NCBI GenBank assembly: GCA_942492735.1
Contig: OW818648.1
Span: 3,844,001 to 3,908,000 of the forward strand
DNA: 64,000 nt
Source of the DNA: Sporobacter sp942492735
Lineage (GTDB): Bacteria; Bacillota; Clostridia; Oscillospirales; Oscillospiraceae
Reading direction: 5' to 3'
The stretch's first letter is position 1, and each line of letters begins with the position of its first letter. Below the pieces are notes generated by a model. That model was not told the DNA's origin and made no database searches. It saw only the letters and a list, made by a program, of their open reading frames with translations. The position numbers and the translations under genes were made by a program. Positions 8,152 to 15,570 of this stretch are shown here, piece after piece.

Positions 8152-9165
8152 GTGCTGACAGCAAAAGAGAATTTCCTTAAATGCCTGCACGGAGAGGTAC
8201 CGGAATGGGTACCGATATACTCCATGGGAATGATGTACGACGGCGTCGGTCCGGCACCGGACATGCTCGTTGAGCCGCGCATCATCTGCGAGCACCGCCT
8301 CAGAGGCGGAGGTCCTGACGTCTGGGGTGTTGAGTATGTCCCGACCGAATCGACAAGCGGCGCCCTCATCCCTTCAAACAGCGGCTTCATTTTGGATGAC
8401 ATCACGAAATGGCGCGATGTGATCAAAGCGCCCGATCTTATCGGCGTCGACTGGGAAAAGATGTGCAAAGAAGATTTCGAGCTCCGAAAGCTCGACCGCT
8501 CCCAAACAACTGTCTGCATGAATTTACATATGGGCTATTTCCAGACGCTCATGTCGTTTATGGGCTTTACAAATGGTCTGTGCGCAATGTATGAGGAGCC
8601 GGACGAGGTCAAAGCACTCTTTGAATACCTCTGCAGCTTCTATTGCACGGTTGCGGAGAAGTATATCGATTACTGCAGTCCCGACGTCTGGACGCTGATG
8701 GACGACACGGCGGCGTGGGCGAATCCATTTATTTCACCGGCGATGTACACAGAGTTTTTAACGCCGCTCTATGACCGTCAGGCTAAATTCGGCCGTGACA
8801 GGGGTCTGCCCATCTCAATGCACAACTGCGGCAAGAGCGAAGTCTTCTTCGACGATCTCGTGAAGATCGGCGTTACCATGTGGGACCCGGCACAGACGTG
8901 CAACGATCTGGCCGGAATGAAAAAAAAGTACGGCAATAAGCTCGTTATTGCCGGCGGCTGGGACGCCCGGGGCCGTATTCTCGAAGACGACGCCACCTAT
9001 GAGGAGATTCGCGAGTCTGTGAAGATACAGATGGATCAGCTCGCACCCGGCGGCGGCTACTGCTTCCTCGGCTCGTTTCTGAGCAATAAGGGCGACGACA
9101 ATATTGTCAAGAAAAACGCGCTGCTCTATAAGGCCTACAACGAGCTGTGCCGGAATTATTACTGA
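8152..9165 (+). CDS. URO-D/MtaA-family protein, second type
   Basis: 337 residues starting at GTG 8152, with AAGGAGG 8 nt upstream and only 21 nt after the preceding stop. Same superfamily as its neighbour but a different branch: N-terminal TAKENFLKCLHGEVPEWVPIY is the typical beginning of URO-D/MtaA-like proteins, and MHNCG (near residue 223) supplies the H-x-C-G metal motif, followed by GGWDARG in the last third. Likely a methyltransferase or lyase acting on a cofactor-linked group, working with the 7036 product. Substrate unknown. Confidence 0.83.
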   Translation: MLTAKENFLKCLHGEVPEWVPIYSMGMMYDGVGPAPDMLVEPRIICEHRLRGGGPDVWGVEYVPTESTSGALIPSNSGFILDDITKWRDVIKAPDLIGVDWEKMCKEDFELRKLDRSQTTVCMNLHMGYFQTLMSFMGFTNGLCAMYEEPDEVKALFEYLCSFYCTVAEKYIDYCSPDVWTLMDDTAAWANPFISPAMYTEFLTPLYDRQAKFGRDRGLPISMHNCGKSEVFFDDLVKIGVTMWDPAQTCNDLAGMKKKYGNKLVIAGGWDARGRILEDDATYEEIRESVKIQMDQLAPGGGYCFLGSFLSNKGDDNIVKKNALLYKAYNELCRNYY

Positions 9166-9184
9166 TATCCTCCTGATATAAATC

Positions 9185-9223
9185 AAGCCCCTCATCGTCT
9201 TTGTTTCGGACGATGAGGGGCTT
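9185..9223 (+). terminator. Terminator of the two-gene URO-D-like operon
   Basis: A perfect 15-bp stem (AAGCCCCTCATCGTC / GACGATGAGGGGCTT) with a 9-nt loop starts 19 nt after the stop at 9165 and is followed by a T/C-rich run. Confidence 0.85.
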
Positions 9224-9281
9224 TCTCTACTCCCTCTGTTTTTTGTTTGTTTTCGCCGCCGCAGTCAAGCCGAGCATTCAC
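9192..9281 (-). CDS. Doubtful 29-codon ORF downstream of the second leader module
   Basis: GTG at 9281 lies 6 nt after AAGGAG and opens a 29-residue frame (MNARLDCGGENKQKTEG..., basic end) whose last codons are inside the terminator at 9185-9223. It is the only translatable sequence directly after the leader module at 9301-9486. It may be the surviving 5' end of a gene that the module once controlled; no family recognised. Confidence 0.25.
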   Translation of the reverse strand: MNARLDCGGENKQKTEGVEKAPHRPKQRR

Positions 9282-9300
9282 AACCAGCTCCTTACAAATA

Positions 9301-9347
9301 GGCGCAAAAATACCGCAACAAGCAGCCTCTCGTGGCTGTCGCTGCGG
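9301..9347 (-). terminator. Terminator hairpin of leader module 2
   Basis: On the minus strand CCGCAGCGACAGCC pairs with GGCTGCTTGTTGCGG and runs into TATTTTTG, an intrinsic terminator. The same structure with compensating changes is present at 9741-9787. An alternative small stem (AACCAAT / ATTGGTT) lies just before it, as in attenuators. Confidence 0.65.
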
Positions 9348-9403
9348 CAAACCAATTGTATCATTGGTTTAGACAGTTATTGACGAAAAGGATACATCAG
9401 ACG

Positions 9404-9441
9404 CACGACAAATCAGAGGGTCACCCCTCAATCTGTCCTGC
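9404..9441 (-). ncRNA. Conserved RNA stem-loop of leader module 2
   Basis: Minus strand: a long stem, outer arms GCAGGACAGAT and ATTTGTCGTGC (one mismatch), inner arms GAGGG / CCCTC capped by a GTGA tetraloop of the GNRA class. The second copy at 9822-9862 keeps the outer arms and replaces the inner pair set by TGGG / CCCA, a covariation that argues for selection on RNA structure. Confidence 0.55.
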
Positions 9442-9453
9442 CTATATTTTGTT

Positions 9454-9486
9454 TTAAGGGACAGCCACCTCATACGTTGCCGACAT
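9454..9486 (-). CDS. Leader peptide MSATYEVAVP
   Basis: A 10-codon ORF with a strong RBS (AAAGGAGA, 7 nt before ATG) followed at once by the structured RNA and terminator. The second module encodes MARVYEVSVP, so the peptide pattern M-x-x-x-YEV-x-VP-stop is conserved while the DNA differs. This is the layout of a translation-sensing attenuator. Confidence 0.6.
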   Translation of the reverse strand: MSATYEVAVP

Positions 9487-9533
9487 TAAAACATCTCCTT
9501 TCAAATTCTGGTTAAAATAATGTGCGCTTAAGA

Positions 9534-9713
9534 TTATTTTGAGCGCCTAAAAATGCGGCGCAGGCGGCTCAGCCAAGCCCGATCATTGTAAATCGGGTCG
9601 TAAAAGCGGCCTTCTATAAAAAGGCTGTTAAGCATGTTAATACCTCCATTCAAATAAAACTTTAATGATTTTGAAATAGTTCCTGTATGCGAATAAACAT
9701 AGATTTTTGTCAT
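9534..9713 (-). CDS. 59-residue basic protein between the two leader modules
   Basis: ATG at 9713 is preceded by AAAGGAGATCGGTA, and the gene follows the terminator of module 1 by 28 nt, so it is the gene module 1 would control. The product (MTKIYVYSHTGTISKSLKFY...) ends in an Arg-rich tail (LSRLRRIFRRSK). An internal ATG at codon 27 has its own TGGAGG and would give a 33-residue peptide (MLNSLFIEGRFYDPIYN...). No family recognised; it could be a regulatory peptide or itself a further leader. Confidence 0.45.
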   Translation of the reverse strand: MTKIYVYSHTGTISKSLKFYLNGGINMLNSLFIEGRFYDPIYNDRAWLSRLRRIFRRSK

Positions 9714-9740
9714 TACCGATCTCCTTTCTGCCCTAAAAGG

Positions 9741-9787
9741 GCGCAAAAATACCGCGGCGAGCAGCCAATCGAGGCTGTTGCTGCGGT
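9741..9787 (-). terminator. Terminator hairpin of leader module 1
   Basis: Minus strand CCGCAGCAACAGCC pairs with GGCTGCTCGCCGCGG and is followed by TATTTTTGCG. Same position relative to the leader peptide as the terminator of module 2. Confidence 0.65.
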
Positions 9788-9821
9788 TAACAGACAGTAT
9801 TTACGATAGGTTACTTCCTTT

Positions 9822-9862
9822 GCACGACGCCTCGCTGGGTTAACCCACACGATCCGTCCTGC
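9822..9862 (-). ncRNA. Conserved RNA stem-loop of leader module 1
   Basis: Minus strand arms GCAGGACG and CGTCGTGC with inner TGGG-TTAA-CCCA. Equivalent of the structure at 9404-9441, with the pairing kept although many bases differ. Confidence 0.55.
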
Positions 9863-9874
9863 CGATATTCAGTT

Positions 9875-9907
9875 TTACGGAACACTTACCTCATATACTC
9901 GCGCCAT
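9875..9907 (-). CDS. Leader peptide MARVYEVSVP
   Basis: Ten-codon ORF with RBS AAAGGAGA 7 nt before the ATG, about 33 nt downstream of the -10 box at 9940-9945. Conserved YEV-x-VP end shared with the copy at 9454-9486. Confidence 0.6.
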   Translation of the reverse strand: MARVYEVSVP

Positions 9908-9939
9908 TAAAAACATCTCCTTTCTGTAAAGCTATGGGC

Positions 9940-9968
9940 ATATTAACATATACTGCTAATGAATGCAA
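9940..9968 (-). promoter_or_regulatory. Promoter of the leader-module region
   Basis: Minus strand -35 TTGCAT (9968-9963), 17-nt spacer, -10 TAATAT (9945-9940), reading into the first leader peptide. Confidence 0.6.
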
Positions 9969-10040
9969 TACTTTTCTGCAAGCTTTCCTGCAAATGAAAC
10001 ATTCCCGTAATATTTGAATGCGAAGCGCATAACATAGAAT

Positions 10041-10631
10041 TTAAAATAGTGTCTTTCCGGCATTTACCCCTGCCAAAAAAATTGTCGTGATGAGTATAAA
10101 ATGCAGGGTGAACCAACCTGCTTTGCCGTATTTCATGAGCTCCTGATCAAGCGGTTTTCGAAGGTTTGGCGTCAGCAGCATACCGCCTATCACTTCAAAC
10201 ACGAGCAAAAATATCCACCACCAGGTGTACGATTCCCACAAATGCCAATGATCGTTGTATTTAATGAGCTGGGTCTGTTGTTCTGCCCATGCTTCTGTAA
10301 ACACGCCGATATGGACGATTCCCCAGTAATACGGGATTTTATGCAGCCATGACTTGGGGCTGTATCTAACACCTAACAAAACATATAACGGGAAAATTGT
10401 CAGAATGAGCGTAAATGGTATTTTTGATACGGACGGAAACAGTCTGTACGGAAAAGTATACAAATCCAGATAAATAAAAACGTAACACAAAATGACACCG
10501 ACAACAGCGCTGATCGCAAAAAGTAACCCATATCTTTTCCAGTCAATTTTGATGACGAGATATGAAATCGCCATTGTTACTATAAATGACGAGATTGACA
10601 AATAGGTTTCGATGTTCCAGCCGACGTTCAT
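10041..10631 (-). CDS. Polytopic membrane protein, CBO0543-like family
   Basis: 196 residues from the ATG at 10631 (GGGAG 9 nt upstream); the frame extends further upstream but without an RBS and over the rny terminator. Six or so hydrophobic segments alternate with short loops; aromatic-rich motifs (YSPKSWLHKIPYYWG, HLWESYTWWWIF) resemble the CBO0543 family of Bacillota membrane proteins, mostly seen in spore formers. No catalytic motif. It stands alone between the rny terminator and the leader modules. Function unknown. Confidence 0.65.
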   Translation of the reverse strand: MNVGWNIETYLSISSFIVTMAISYLVIKIDWKRYGLLFAISAVVGVILCYVFIYLDLYTFPYRLFPSVSKIPFTLILTIFPLYVLLGVRYSPKSWLHKIPYYWGIVHIGVFTEAWAEQQTQLIKYNDHWHLWESYTWWWIFLLVFEVIGGMLLTPNLRKPLDQELMKYGKAGWFTLHFILITTIFLAGVNAGKTLF

Positions 10632-10718
10632 ACTGACACGCTCCCAATATTGCATCGTGCACGCTATATGCCATATTATGTGACTGTACTTAATTATTAT
10701 GAAAAAACGCCATAACAA

Positions 10719-10754
10719 AAACAAGCTCCTCAGTAAAAGCTGAAGAGCTTGTTT
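10719..10754 (-). terminator. Terminator of rny
   Basis: Minus strand stem AACAAGCTCTTCAG / CTGAGGAGCTTGTT with a short loop, followed by TTTG. It starts 12 nt past the rny stop. Confidence 0.8.
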
Positions 10755-10765
10755 GTTTCATTATG

Positions 10766-12319
10766 CTATTTCGCGTATTCGATGGCTTTTGTTTCTCTCA
10801 AGAGATTGACTTTGATCTGGCCGGGGTATTCAAGGTCGTTTTCAATCTTCTTGGCAATTTCGCGGGCCAGGATAATCATCTGGTCCTCAGAAATCAGCTC
10901 AGGCTTCACCATAATGCGGATCTCGCGGCCTGCTTGAATGGCATACGAGCTTTCGACACCTTCAAACGAATTGGTCAGCTCTTCGAGCTTCTCAAGACGC
11001 TTGATATAGTTTTCGATGTTCTCGCGCCGTGCGCCCGGCCGTGCTGCCGATATCGTATCGGATGCCTGTACAATCATGGCGATGACAGTCTTTGCTTCGA
11101 CATCACCGTGGTGAGCGTGGATGGCGTGGATGACTTCCTCGCTCTCCTTGTACTTGCGGGCCAGCTCGACGCCGATTGTGACGTGGCTGCCTTCGACCTC
11201 GTGGTCGATTGATTTTCCAAGGTCATGGAGAAGTCCCGCGCGCTTGGCGACCATGATATCAACGCCGAGTTCGGCGGCTAACAGCCCAGAAAGGTGCGCG
11301 ACTTCTATCGAGTGGCTCAGAACATTCTGGCCGTAGCTAGTCCGGTATTTTTGACGTCCGAGCAGCTTGACGACTTCAGGGTGAAGTCCGTGTACGCCCG
11401 TCTCAAACGTGGCGCGATCACCTTCTGATTTGATTGTGGCGTCGACTTCTTTTTTGGCCTTCTCCACCATTTCTTCAATACGGGCTGGGTGGATACGTCC
11501 GTCAATAATCAGCTTTTCAACAGCGATGCGGGCAATTTCGCGCCGCACGGGGTCAAAGCTCGAGAGGGTGATGGCTTCCGGCGTGTCGTCAATAATCAGG
11601 TCAACACCGGTCAGTGTTTCTATTGCTCGGATATTTCTGCCTTCACGTCCGATGATGCGGCCCTTCATTTCGTCATTGGGCAGGGGAACCACAGAGACGG
11701 TCGCCTCGGTCACATGATCTGCTGCGCAGCGCTGTATCGCAAGTGAAATATATTCCCGCGCCTTTTGGTCGGCTTCCTCTTTATATCGGGCTTCGATCTC
11801 CTTTATCTTCATGGCCGCCTCGTGGGTGACCTCAGACTCAAGATTCTTAATAAGATAGGCTTTTGCCTCATCCGCCGTATAACCGGATATTTTTTCGAGC
11901 ATTTCGAAGTGACTGCGTTTTAGTTTAGCAACCTCATCGTAGGATTCCTCAAGCTCGGAGAGTTTTTGGGTAAGTGTTTCTGTTTTCTTCTCTAATGTGT
12001 CGGACTTTTTATCGAGCGTTTCTTCCTTTTGCTGAAGCCTGCGCTCCTGTTTCTGAAATTCGGCGCGCCGTTCTCTGACTTCGCGCTCGTATTCACTGCG
12101 GCTTTTGTGTATTTCTTCCTTGGCCTCTAAGAGGGCTTCGCGTTTTTTGCTTTCTGCTGCTTTTATGGAATCATTGATAATCCTTTTGGCTTTCTCTTCA
12201 GCGCTTTGAATCTCGCGCTCAGACACCTTTTTCCGATATGTGATTCCAAGAATAAAAGCTACTATCAAAACAACGATCGCAATAACGACGTAGATTACAA
12301 TTTGAATTGCAAAGGGCAT
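10766..12319 (-). CDS. rny: Ribonuclease Y
   Basis: 517 residues from the ATG at 12319; GGAGGT lies 13 nt upstream, a slightly long spacing, and the next in-frame starts upstream have none. The order is typical: one N-terminal transmembrane helix (residues 5-27), a long charged coiled coil to about 200, a KH domain with GRIIGREGRNIRA, and an HD domain with the metal-binding HD pair in GLLHDLGKSIDHE and HAHHGD. RNase Y is the membrane-attached endoribonuclease that initiates mRNA decay in Bacillota. Full length, intact motifs. It has its own consensus promoter at 12444-12472 and a terminator, so it is monocistronic. Confidence 0.96.
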   Translation of the reverse strand: MPFAIQIVIYVVIAIVVLIVAFILGITYRKKVSEREIQSAEEKAKRIINDSIKAAESKKREALLEAKEEIHKSRSEYEREVRERRAEFQKQERRLQQKEETLDKKSDTLEKKTETLTQKLSELEESYDEVAKLKRSHFEMLEKISGYTADEAKAYLIKNLESEVTHEAAMKIKEIEARYKEEADQKAREYISLAIQRCAADHVTEATVSVVPLPNDEMKGRIIGREGRNIRAIETLTGVDLIIDDTPEAITLSSFDPVRREIARIAVEKLIIDGRIHPARIEEMVEKAKKEVDATIKSEGDRATFETGVHGLHPEVVKLLGRQKYRTSYGQNVLSHSIEVAHLSGLLAAELGVDIMVAKRAGLLHDLGKSIDHEVEGSHVTIGVELARKYKESEEVIHAIHAHHGDVEAKTVIAMIVQASDTISAARPGARRENIENYIKRLEKLEELTNSFEGVESSYAIQAGREIRIMVKPELISEDQMIILAREIAKKIENDLEYPGQIKVNLLRETKAIEYAK

Positions 12320-12443
12320 GGTAAGTATACACACCTCCATTCTTTCTATTTTTATAAACACAGGTAATAACATTTAGACCATTATTTATTAATTTTGTGA
12401 AATCTCCCCAACATTTCACATAAATCAACCAATCATCTGAATT

Positions 12444-12472
12444 ATTTTACAACCCCATGAGTGTTATGTCAA
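12444..12472 (-). promoter_or_regulatory. rny promoter
   Basis: Minus strand -35 TTGACA (12472-12467), 17-nt spacer, -10 TAAAAT (12449-12444). The leader to the ATG would be about 120 nt. Confidence 0.75.
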
Positions 12473-12522
12473 GTTTAATTGTGTAAGCCAATGGCACTAT
12501 ATGTTGATAATCCCGATTTTTC

Positions 12523-12551
12523 TTGACACCTACAGACGTTTGAGCTAGAAT
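12523..12551 (+). promoter_or_regulatory. tRNA-Arg promoter
   Basis: Plus strand -35 TTGACA (12523-12528), 17-nt spacer, -10 TAGAAT (12546-12551), 32 nt before the tRNA 5' end. Confidence 0.75.
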
Positions 12552-12583
12552 AATTTTCACGTTAGAGACAAGGTTCCGAATAT

Positions 12584-12659
12584 GCCCTCGTAGCTCAGGG
12601 GATAGAGCATTCGCCTCCTAAGCGAAGGGTCGCGCGTTCGATTCGCGCCGAGGGTGCCA
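12584..12659 (+). tRNA. tRNA-Arg, anticodon CCT
   Basis: A 76-nt cloverleaf with acceptor GCCCTCG / CGAGGGT, D arm, anticodon stem TTCGC / GCGAA with loop CTCCTAA (anticodon CCT, decoding AGG), T arm GCGCG-TTCGATT-CGCGC, discriminator G and encoded CCA. A terminator follows directly. The AT-rich accessory stretch that begins just downstream makes this tRNA a conceivable integration landmark, though I see no repeat of its 3' end. Confidence 0.96.
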
Positions 12660-12695
12660 AAAACGCCGCAATCACAAAGATTGCGGCGTTTTTTC
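12660..12695 (+). terminator. Terminator after tRNA-Arg
   Basis: Stem AAACGCCGCAATC / GATTGCGGCGTTT with loop ACAAA, then a T-run, immediately after the CCA end. Confidence 0.9.
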
Positions 12696-13092
12696 TTTGC
12701 CCTCCCCCGTTCCCGCTTGCGTTAGCCATTCTGAAGAAGACTTTCTCCCCGTTTTTCGAGCTCTGCATTTCCTAATTTTGGCTAGACTTGATTTCTGTTT
12801 ATCGAAAGTCTGATTTAACACAGATTAGCTAGGATAATCTATATTTTGAACACCCATTCAATACGTATAATCTTTCCGGTCTCCCCTGCCCCTCCCTAAT
12901 ACGTTTAAAAAGACGCTTTCCCTAGCCCCAACTCAGCCAACAGCTATTCACCATCTTGGAAGATATTAGATTATCCTGTTGTTTTATGTCAGAAGTAATA
13001 CTATAATGAACAAATACCCAATGAATAACCATATCGCATGTATCATCCATCGTTATTCCACATAACATTGATGGCAGCCGGTATCTGAGAAA
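12696..13092. other. AT-rich gap without a recognisable gene
   Basis: About 400 nt between the tRNA terminator and the first hairpin of the accessory array. I see no ORF with an RBS, no RNA gene and no clear repeat. Composition is AT-rich and unlike the flanking rny region. Confidence 0.5.
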
Positions 13093-13117
13093 CAGCACTG
13101 CCCATTACGCAGTGCTG
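13093..13117 (+). terminator. Hairpin at the left end of the accessory array
   Basis: Perfect 9-bp stem CAGCACTGC / GCAGTGCTG around CCATTAC, followed by CTTTGTTTTGG. The loop region (CCCATTACG) resembles the CCCATTATG box found before the next four genes, so it may be the first member of that series rather than a plain terminator. Confidence 0.45.
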
Positions 13118-13207
13118 CTTTGTTTTGGTATGCGATAATAATCAGCAGTTTGTTATAAGCATGTAATAGCAATAATGCGAACAAGAGTGATTTTAGGAGG
13201 CTTACAT

Positions 13208-13387
13208 ATGTCGCGCGGGAAATCAGTAACGAAATTACTGCTTGATTCATCTCAAGCTGCCTTATTTGCCGGAATCGAAATTCACAATAAACCTCATATT
13301 GATTACAGGTATTCTACTTCTGTTATTCTAATTATAAATGCATGGGAGCAGAATTACCCATTATGTTTATACAGACTTCATCAATAA
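13208..13387 (+). pseudogene. Truncated DUF3644-like gene
   Basis: ATG at 13208 has a perfect AGGAGG 7 nt upstream, so translation is expected. The 59-residue product starts like DUF3644 proteins (LLLDSSQAALFAGIEIHNKP ... VILIINAWE) and then diverges right after INAWE, where the DNA becomes the repeated CCCATTATG element. Full DUF3644 proteins are several hundred residues and often occur in defence or mobile contexts. I infer that the gene was cut by recombination at the repeat. Family call rests on the N-terminal pattern only. Confidence 0.5.
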
Positions 13388-13398
13388 ACAGAAATTTG
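13334..13398 (+). repeat. CCCATTATG box, copy 1 (with inverted repeat)
   Basis: CCCATTATGTTTAT (13357-13370) pairs imperfectly with ATAAATGCATGGG (13334-13346). The stretch 13353-13398 is nearly repeated at 15081-15128 (shared ACAGAC-TCATCAATAAACA-GAATTTG). It lies 20 nt before the RBS of the VOC gene. Confidence 0.6.
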
Positions 13399-13418
13399 TT
13401 TCTTAAGGAGGAATAACA

Positions 13419-13814
13419 ATGGAAATTGGTGTACAGGCTTATGTTAAAGGGAGCATAGAAGCTGTCGAGCTATACAAAAAAGCGTTTGGCGCAGAACTTG
13501 GATATAACGTGCTAAATCCTGACGGTGGTTATTTTCATGCCGAGCTTATGCTAAGGGGTAAGGTGTTTCTCGCTGTCAGCGAAATCGGTGAGAATTTTTG
13601 TGCTGACGTTATTCCGAAGTATCCGAACATGAATTTCGGCATAGCCCTTGATGACGAAGAGGCTGTTCGGGAAGCGTACAATATCTTGAGTGAGGATGCC
13701 GCCATATGTACGCCGCTTCGCGTTCTTCCGTGGAGCGATTTGAGCGCCGACATTGTCGATCGCTTCGGTGTATATTGGTATATTACTGTTCCCCAACATA
13801 GACCGGCAGAATAA
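13419..13814 (+). CDS. VOC-fold (glyoxalase/PhnB-like) protein
   Basis: 131 residues, ATG preceded by AAGGAGG. It has the beta-alpha-beta-beta-beta pattern of one vicinal-oxygen-chelate module doubled: VQAYVKGSIEAVELYKKAFGAEL is the standard PhnB/3-demethylubiquinone-methyltransferase-like beginning, and the C-terminal WSDLSADIVDRFGVYWYI matches the usual DRFGVxW ending. Such proteins bind a metal and act as dioxygenases, glyoxalases or resistance proteins; the exact role cannot be told. Single gene within the AT-rich accessory array. Confidence 0.8.
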   Translation: MEIGVQAYVKGSIEAVELYKKAFGAELGYNVLNPDGGYFHAELMLRGKVFLAVSEIGENFCADVIPKYPNMNFGIALDDEEAVREAYNILSEDAAICTPLRVLPWSDLSADIVDRFGVYWYITVPQHRPAE

Positions 13815-13860
13815 AAAGAATATCTGCGCTATGCTTCAAATTCCAATTTATCAATTGACT

Positions 13861-13874
13861 TCCCATTATGTTTA
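13861..13874 (+). repeat. CCCATTATG box, copy 2
   Basis: TCCCATTATGTTTA upstream of the acetyltransferase gene; only the core is conserved here and I see no clear inverted partner. Confidence 0.5.
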
Positions 13875-13923
13875 CACTAGGAAAAGGAGCGAATCTGATT
13901 ATTTTTATCCGTGGAGGTAACGC

Positions 13924-14511
13924 ATGGAAATTGAAATTCGCAGACTGACACCCGACCTTGCAGAGGATTATGTGCATTTTTTTGATGTAACACCTCACGA
14001 TGTCAATATAGATGAGCGCAAATGCTATTGTGTGACCTGGCGCAGCGACGATTCCTATGATAATGGGAACCATTGGTTTCCAACACGAGAGGAAAGAAGG
14101 GCGCGTGCCATCGAATATGTCAGAGCTGGCAGCCTACAGGGCTATCTTGCTTACCGCCGCGATGAGATTGTGGGATGGTGCAACGTCAACGCGGATTGCC
14201 AGCTCTGTGTCGATTATCTGCGTTCGTTTTGGCCTATTGAGGAATCCCGGGCGGACATCAAGGTAAAATCCGTATTTTGCTTCGTGATCGCACCGGAGAT
14301 GCAAAGAAAGAGCATAGCCACGCAACTGTTGGAGCGTGTTTGCAAAGACGCGGCCGACGATGGTTTTGATTTTGTCGAGGCCTATGTCAACAACAAATTC
14401 ATTTACACAGACCATGATTTTGGGGGACCTCTGGCAATGTATGAAAAATGTGGATTTACCAGTTACGCCGAACGAGAAGGCAAAGTTGTTGTGCGAAAGG
14501 CATTGAAATAA
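13924..14511 (+). CDS. GNAT-family N-acetyltransferase
   Basis: 195 residues with GTGGAGG 8 nt upstream of the ATG. The acetyl-CoA fold is visible: EIEIRRLTPDLAEDYVHFF at the start, then VFCFVIAPEMQRKSIATQLLERV, the motif A (Q/R-x-x-G/S-x-A/G loop, with Ser in place of the usual first Gly), and FGGPLAMYEKCGFTSYAE as the C-terminal yEkcGF motif. The CSEC-type YCVTWRSDD insertion is seen in GNATs of Clostridia. Likely acetylates a small amine or antibiotic-like substrate. Second gene of the array. Confidence 0.85.
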   Translation: MEIEIRRLTPDLAEDYVHFFDVTPHDVNIDERKCYCVTWRSDDSYDNGNHWFPTREERRARAIEYVRAGSLQGYLAYRRDEIVGWCNVNADCQLCVDYLRSFWPIEESRADIKVKSVFCFVIAPEMQRKSIATQLLERVCKDAADDGFDFVEAYVNNKFIYTDHDFGGPLAMYEKCGFTSYAEREGKVVVRKALK

Positions 14512-14550
14512 TAACCAGATATACTTCACAATTATTGAAGAATATATTAG

Positions 14551-14594
14551 CATAATGCGGTGTTGAAAAAAGCGGTCGGAACTTCCCATTATGT
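14551..14594 (+). repeat. CCCATTATG box, copy 3 (with inverted repeat)
   Basis: CATAATGCGG (14551-14560) and CCCATTATG (14585-14593) form an imperfect inverted repeat around about 24 nt, 84 nt before the next gene. Confidence 0.5.
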
Positions 14595-14676
14595 TTATGA
14601 TAATTTAAATAAAACCAAAATGAAAGCTCCACCAACGTCTACTGATTTCTACAACTTATCTGAGGAAGGTTGATAT

Positions 14677-15048
14677 ATGGATACTATAACTAAAGAAGTC
14701 GTTAAGTGGTACAAAACGATGACTATATTATGCGTTGTCTCTGCTTTTATAACATTTATCCTATTCTCATATACCAGATATAATTATAACACGGACACTT
14801 ATTCTGTTTCGGTGAGTCGTTTTTGGGCAAGCAGCGTATTGACAATTGTTTTCGGAATCACATCAGTAACAGTAAAAAAAATACATAAATGTTTGCTTTT
14901 AGTTATCAATTGTTCACCTACTAAGATGTTAAAAAGTGAATCAGAAGATAGTATTGCCCAACAGAAATGCCCAAAGTGTGGAAATTTACATGATATAGAC
15001 TATCCCAAATGCCCTTTTTGTAAATATGACTATTATAGCAAAAAGTAA
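14677..15048 (+). CDS. Small membrane protein with C-terminal zinc ribbon
   Basis: 123 residues; GAGGAAGG lies upstream of the ATG. Two hydrophobic segments (about 16-32 and 48-65) precede a cytoplasmic tail with CPKCGN ... YPKCPFCKYDYY, a classic two-CxxC zinc ribbon. Many small Bacillota proteins combine a zinc ribbon with membrane helices; none has a well-defined function that I can assign here. Third gene of the array and distinctly AT-rich. Confidence 0.7.
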   Translation: MDTITKEVVKWYKTMTILCVVSAFITFILFSYTRYNYNTDTYSVSVSRFWASSVLTIVFGITSVTVKKIHKCLLLVINCSPTKMLKSESEDSIAQQKCPKCGNLHDIDYPKCPFCKYDYYSKK

Positions 15049-15080
15049 AAATTGGTTAACTAACGGACAAGTAAATATTA

Positions 15081-15128
15081 ATTGCCCATTATGCTTAATA
15101 CAGACCTCATCAATAAACACGAATTTGT
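15081..15128 (+). repeat. CCCATTATG box, copy 4 (long form)
   Basis: Nearly the same 46-48 nt as copy 1 (13353-13398): CCCATTATG-TTA, ATACAGAC, CTCATCAATAAACA, GAATTTG. It lies 52 nt before the DUF3795 start. Confidence 0.6.
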
Positions 15129-15180
15129 CGAGCAGCTTTGAACTACGGATTATTTATATAATATTACGGGAGAGATATAT

Positions 15181-15570
15181 ATGAATAAGTTGAAAATGGC
15201 AGCTTGCGGCGTTGGTTGCAGCGAATGCAGTCAATACAAAGTCACAATGGAACAGGATTTAAATGCGGCAGAATCTTTAGTTTGTTGGTTTAGAAGTCAA
15301 GGATGGATTGGAAAAAATGAAAATGCCGAAGCGGTGATGAAAAAAGTGCCGTTATGTAGAGGTTGTTGGGATAAAACAGATGTCTTATGGCGCTTAAGCG
15401 GCTCCTGCGGCAGCTGTGGCTTACGTATGTGTTGTGAAGAAAGGCAAATAAATCATTGCGGCGAATGCGGCGAATTTCCATGCGAGAATTATAAAGAATG
15501 GGTGGATAACCTCGATCATCACAAAAAGGCTATGGACTATCTGCTATCACTAAAACAACCCTCTAAATGA
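15181..15570 (+). CDS. DUF3795-family cysteine-rich protein
   Basis: 129 residues beginning AACGVGCSECSQYK and containing 13 cysteines in spaced pairs (CRGC, CGSCGLRMCC, CGECGEFPCENY), the DUF3795 pattern. These proteins presumably bind zinc or an iron-sulfur cluster; the function of the family is not established. ATG preceded by GGGAGA. Last gene of the plus-strand array. Confidence 0.85.
   Translation: MNKLKMAACGVGCSECSQYKVTMEQDLNAAESLVCWFRSQGWIGKNENAEAVMKKVPLCRGCWDKTDVLWRLSGSCGSCGLRMCCEERQINHCGECGEFPCENYKEWVDNLDHHKKAMDYLLSLKQPSK

Noticed and set aside
7036..9165. hemE (uroporphyrinogen decarboxylase of haem synthesis)
   Set aside because: Both proteins carry H-x-C-G motifs of the MtaA/CmuA branch, occur in paralogous copies away from other haem genes, and lack the typical HemE N-terminal signature.
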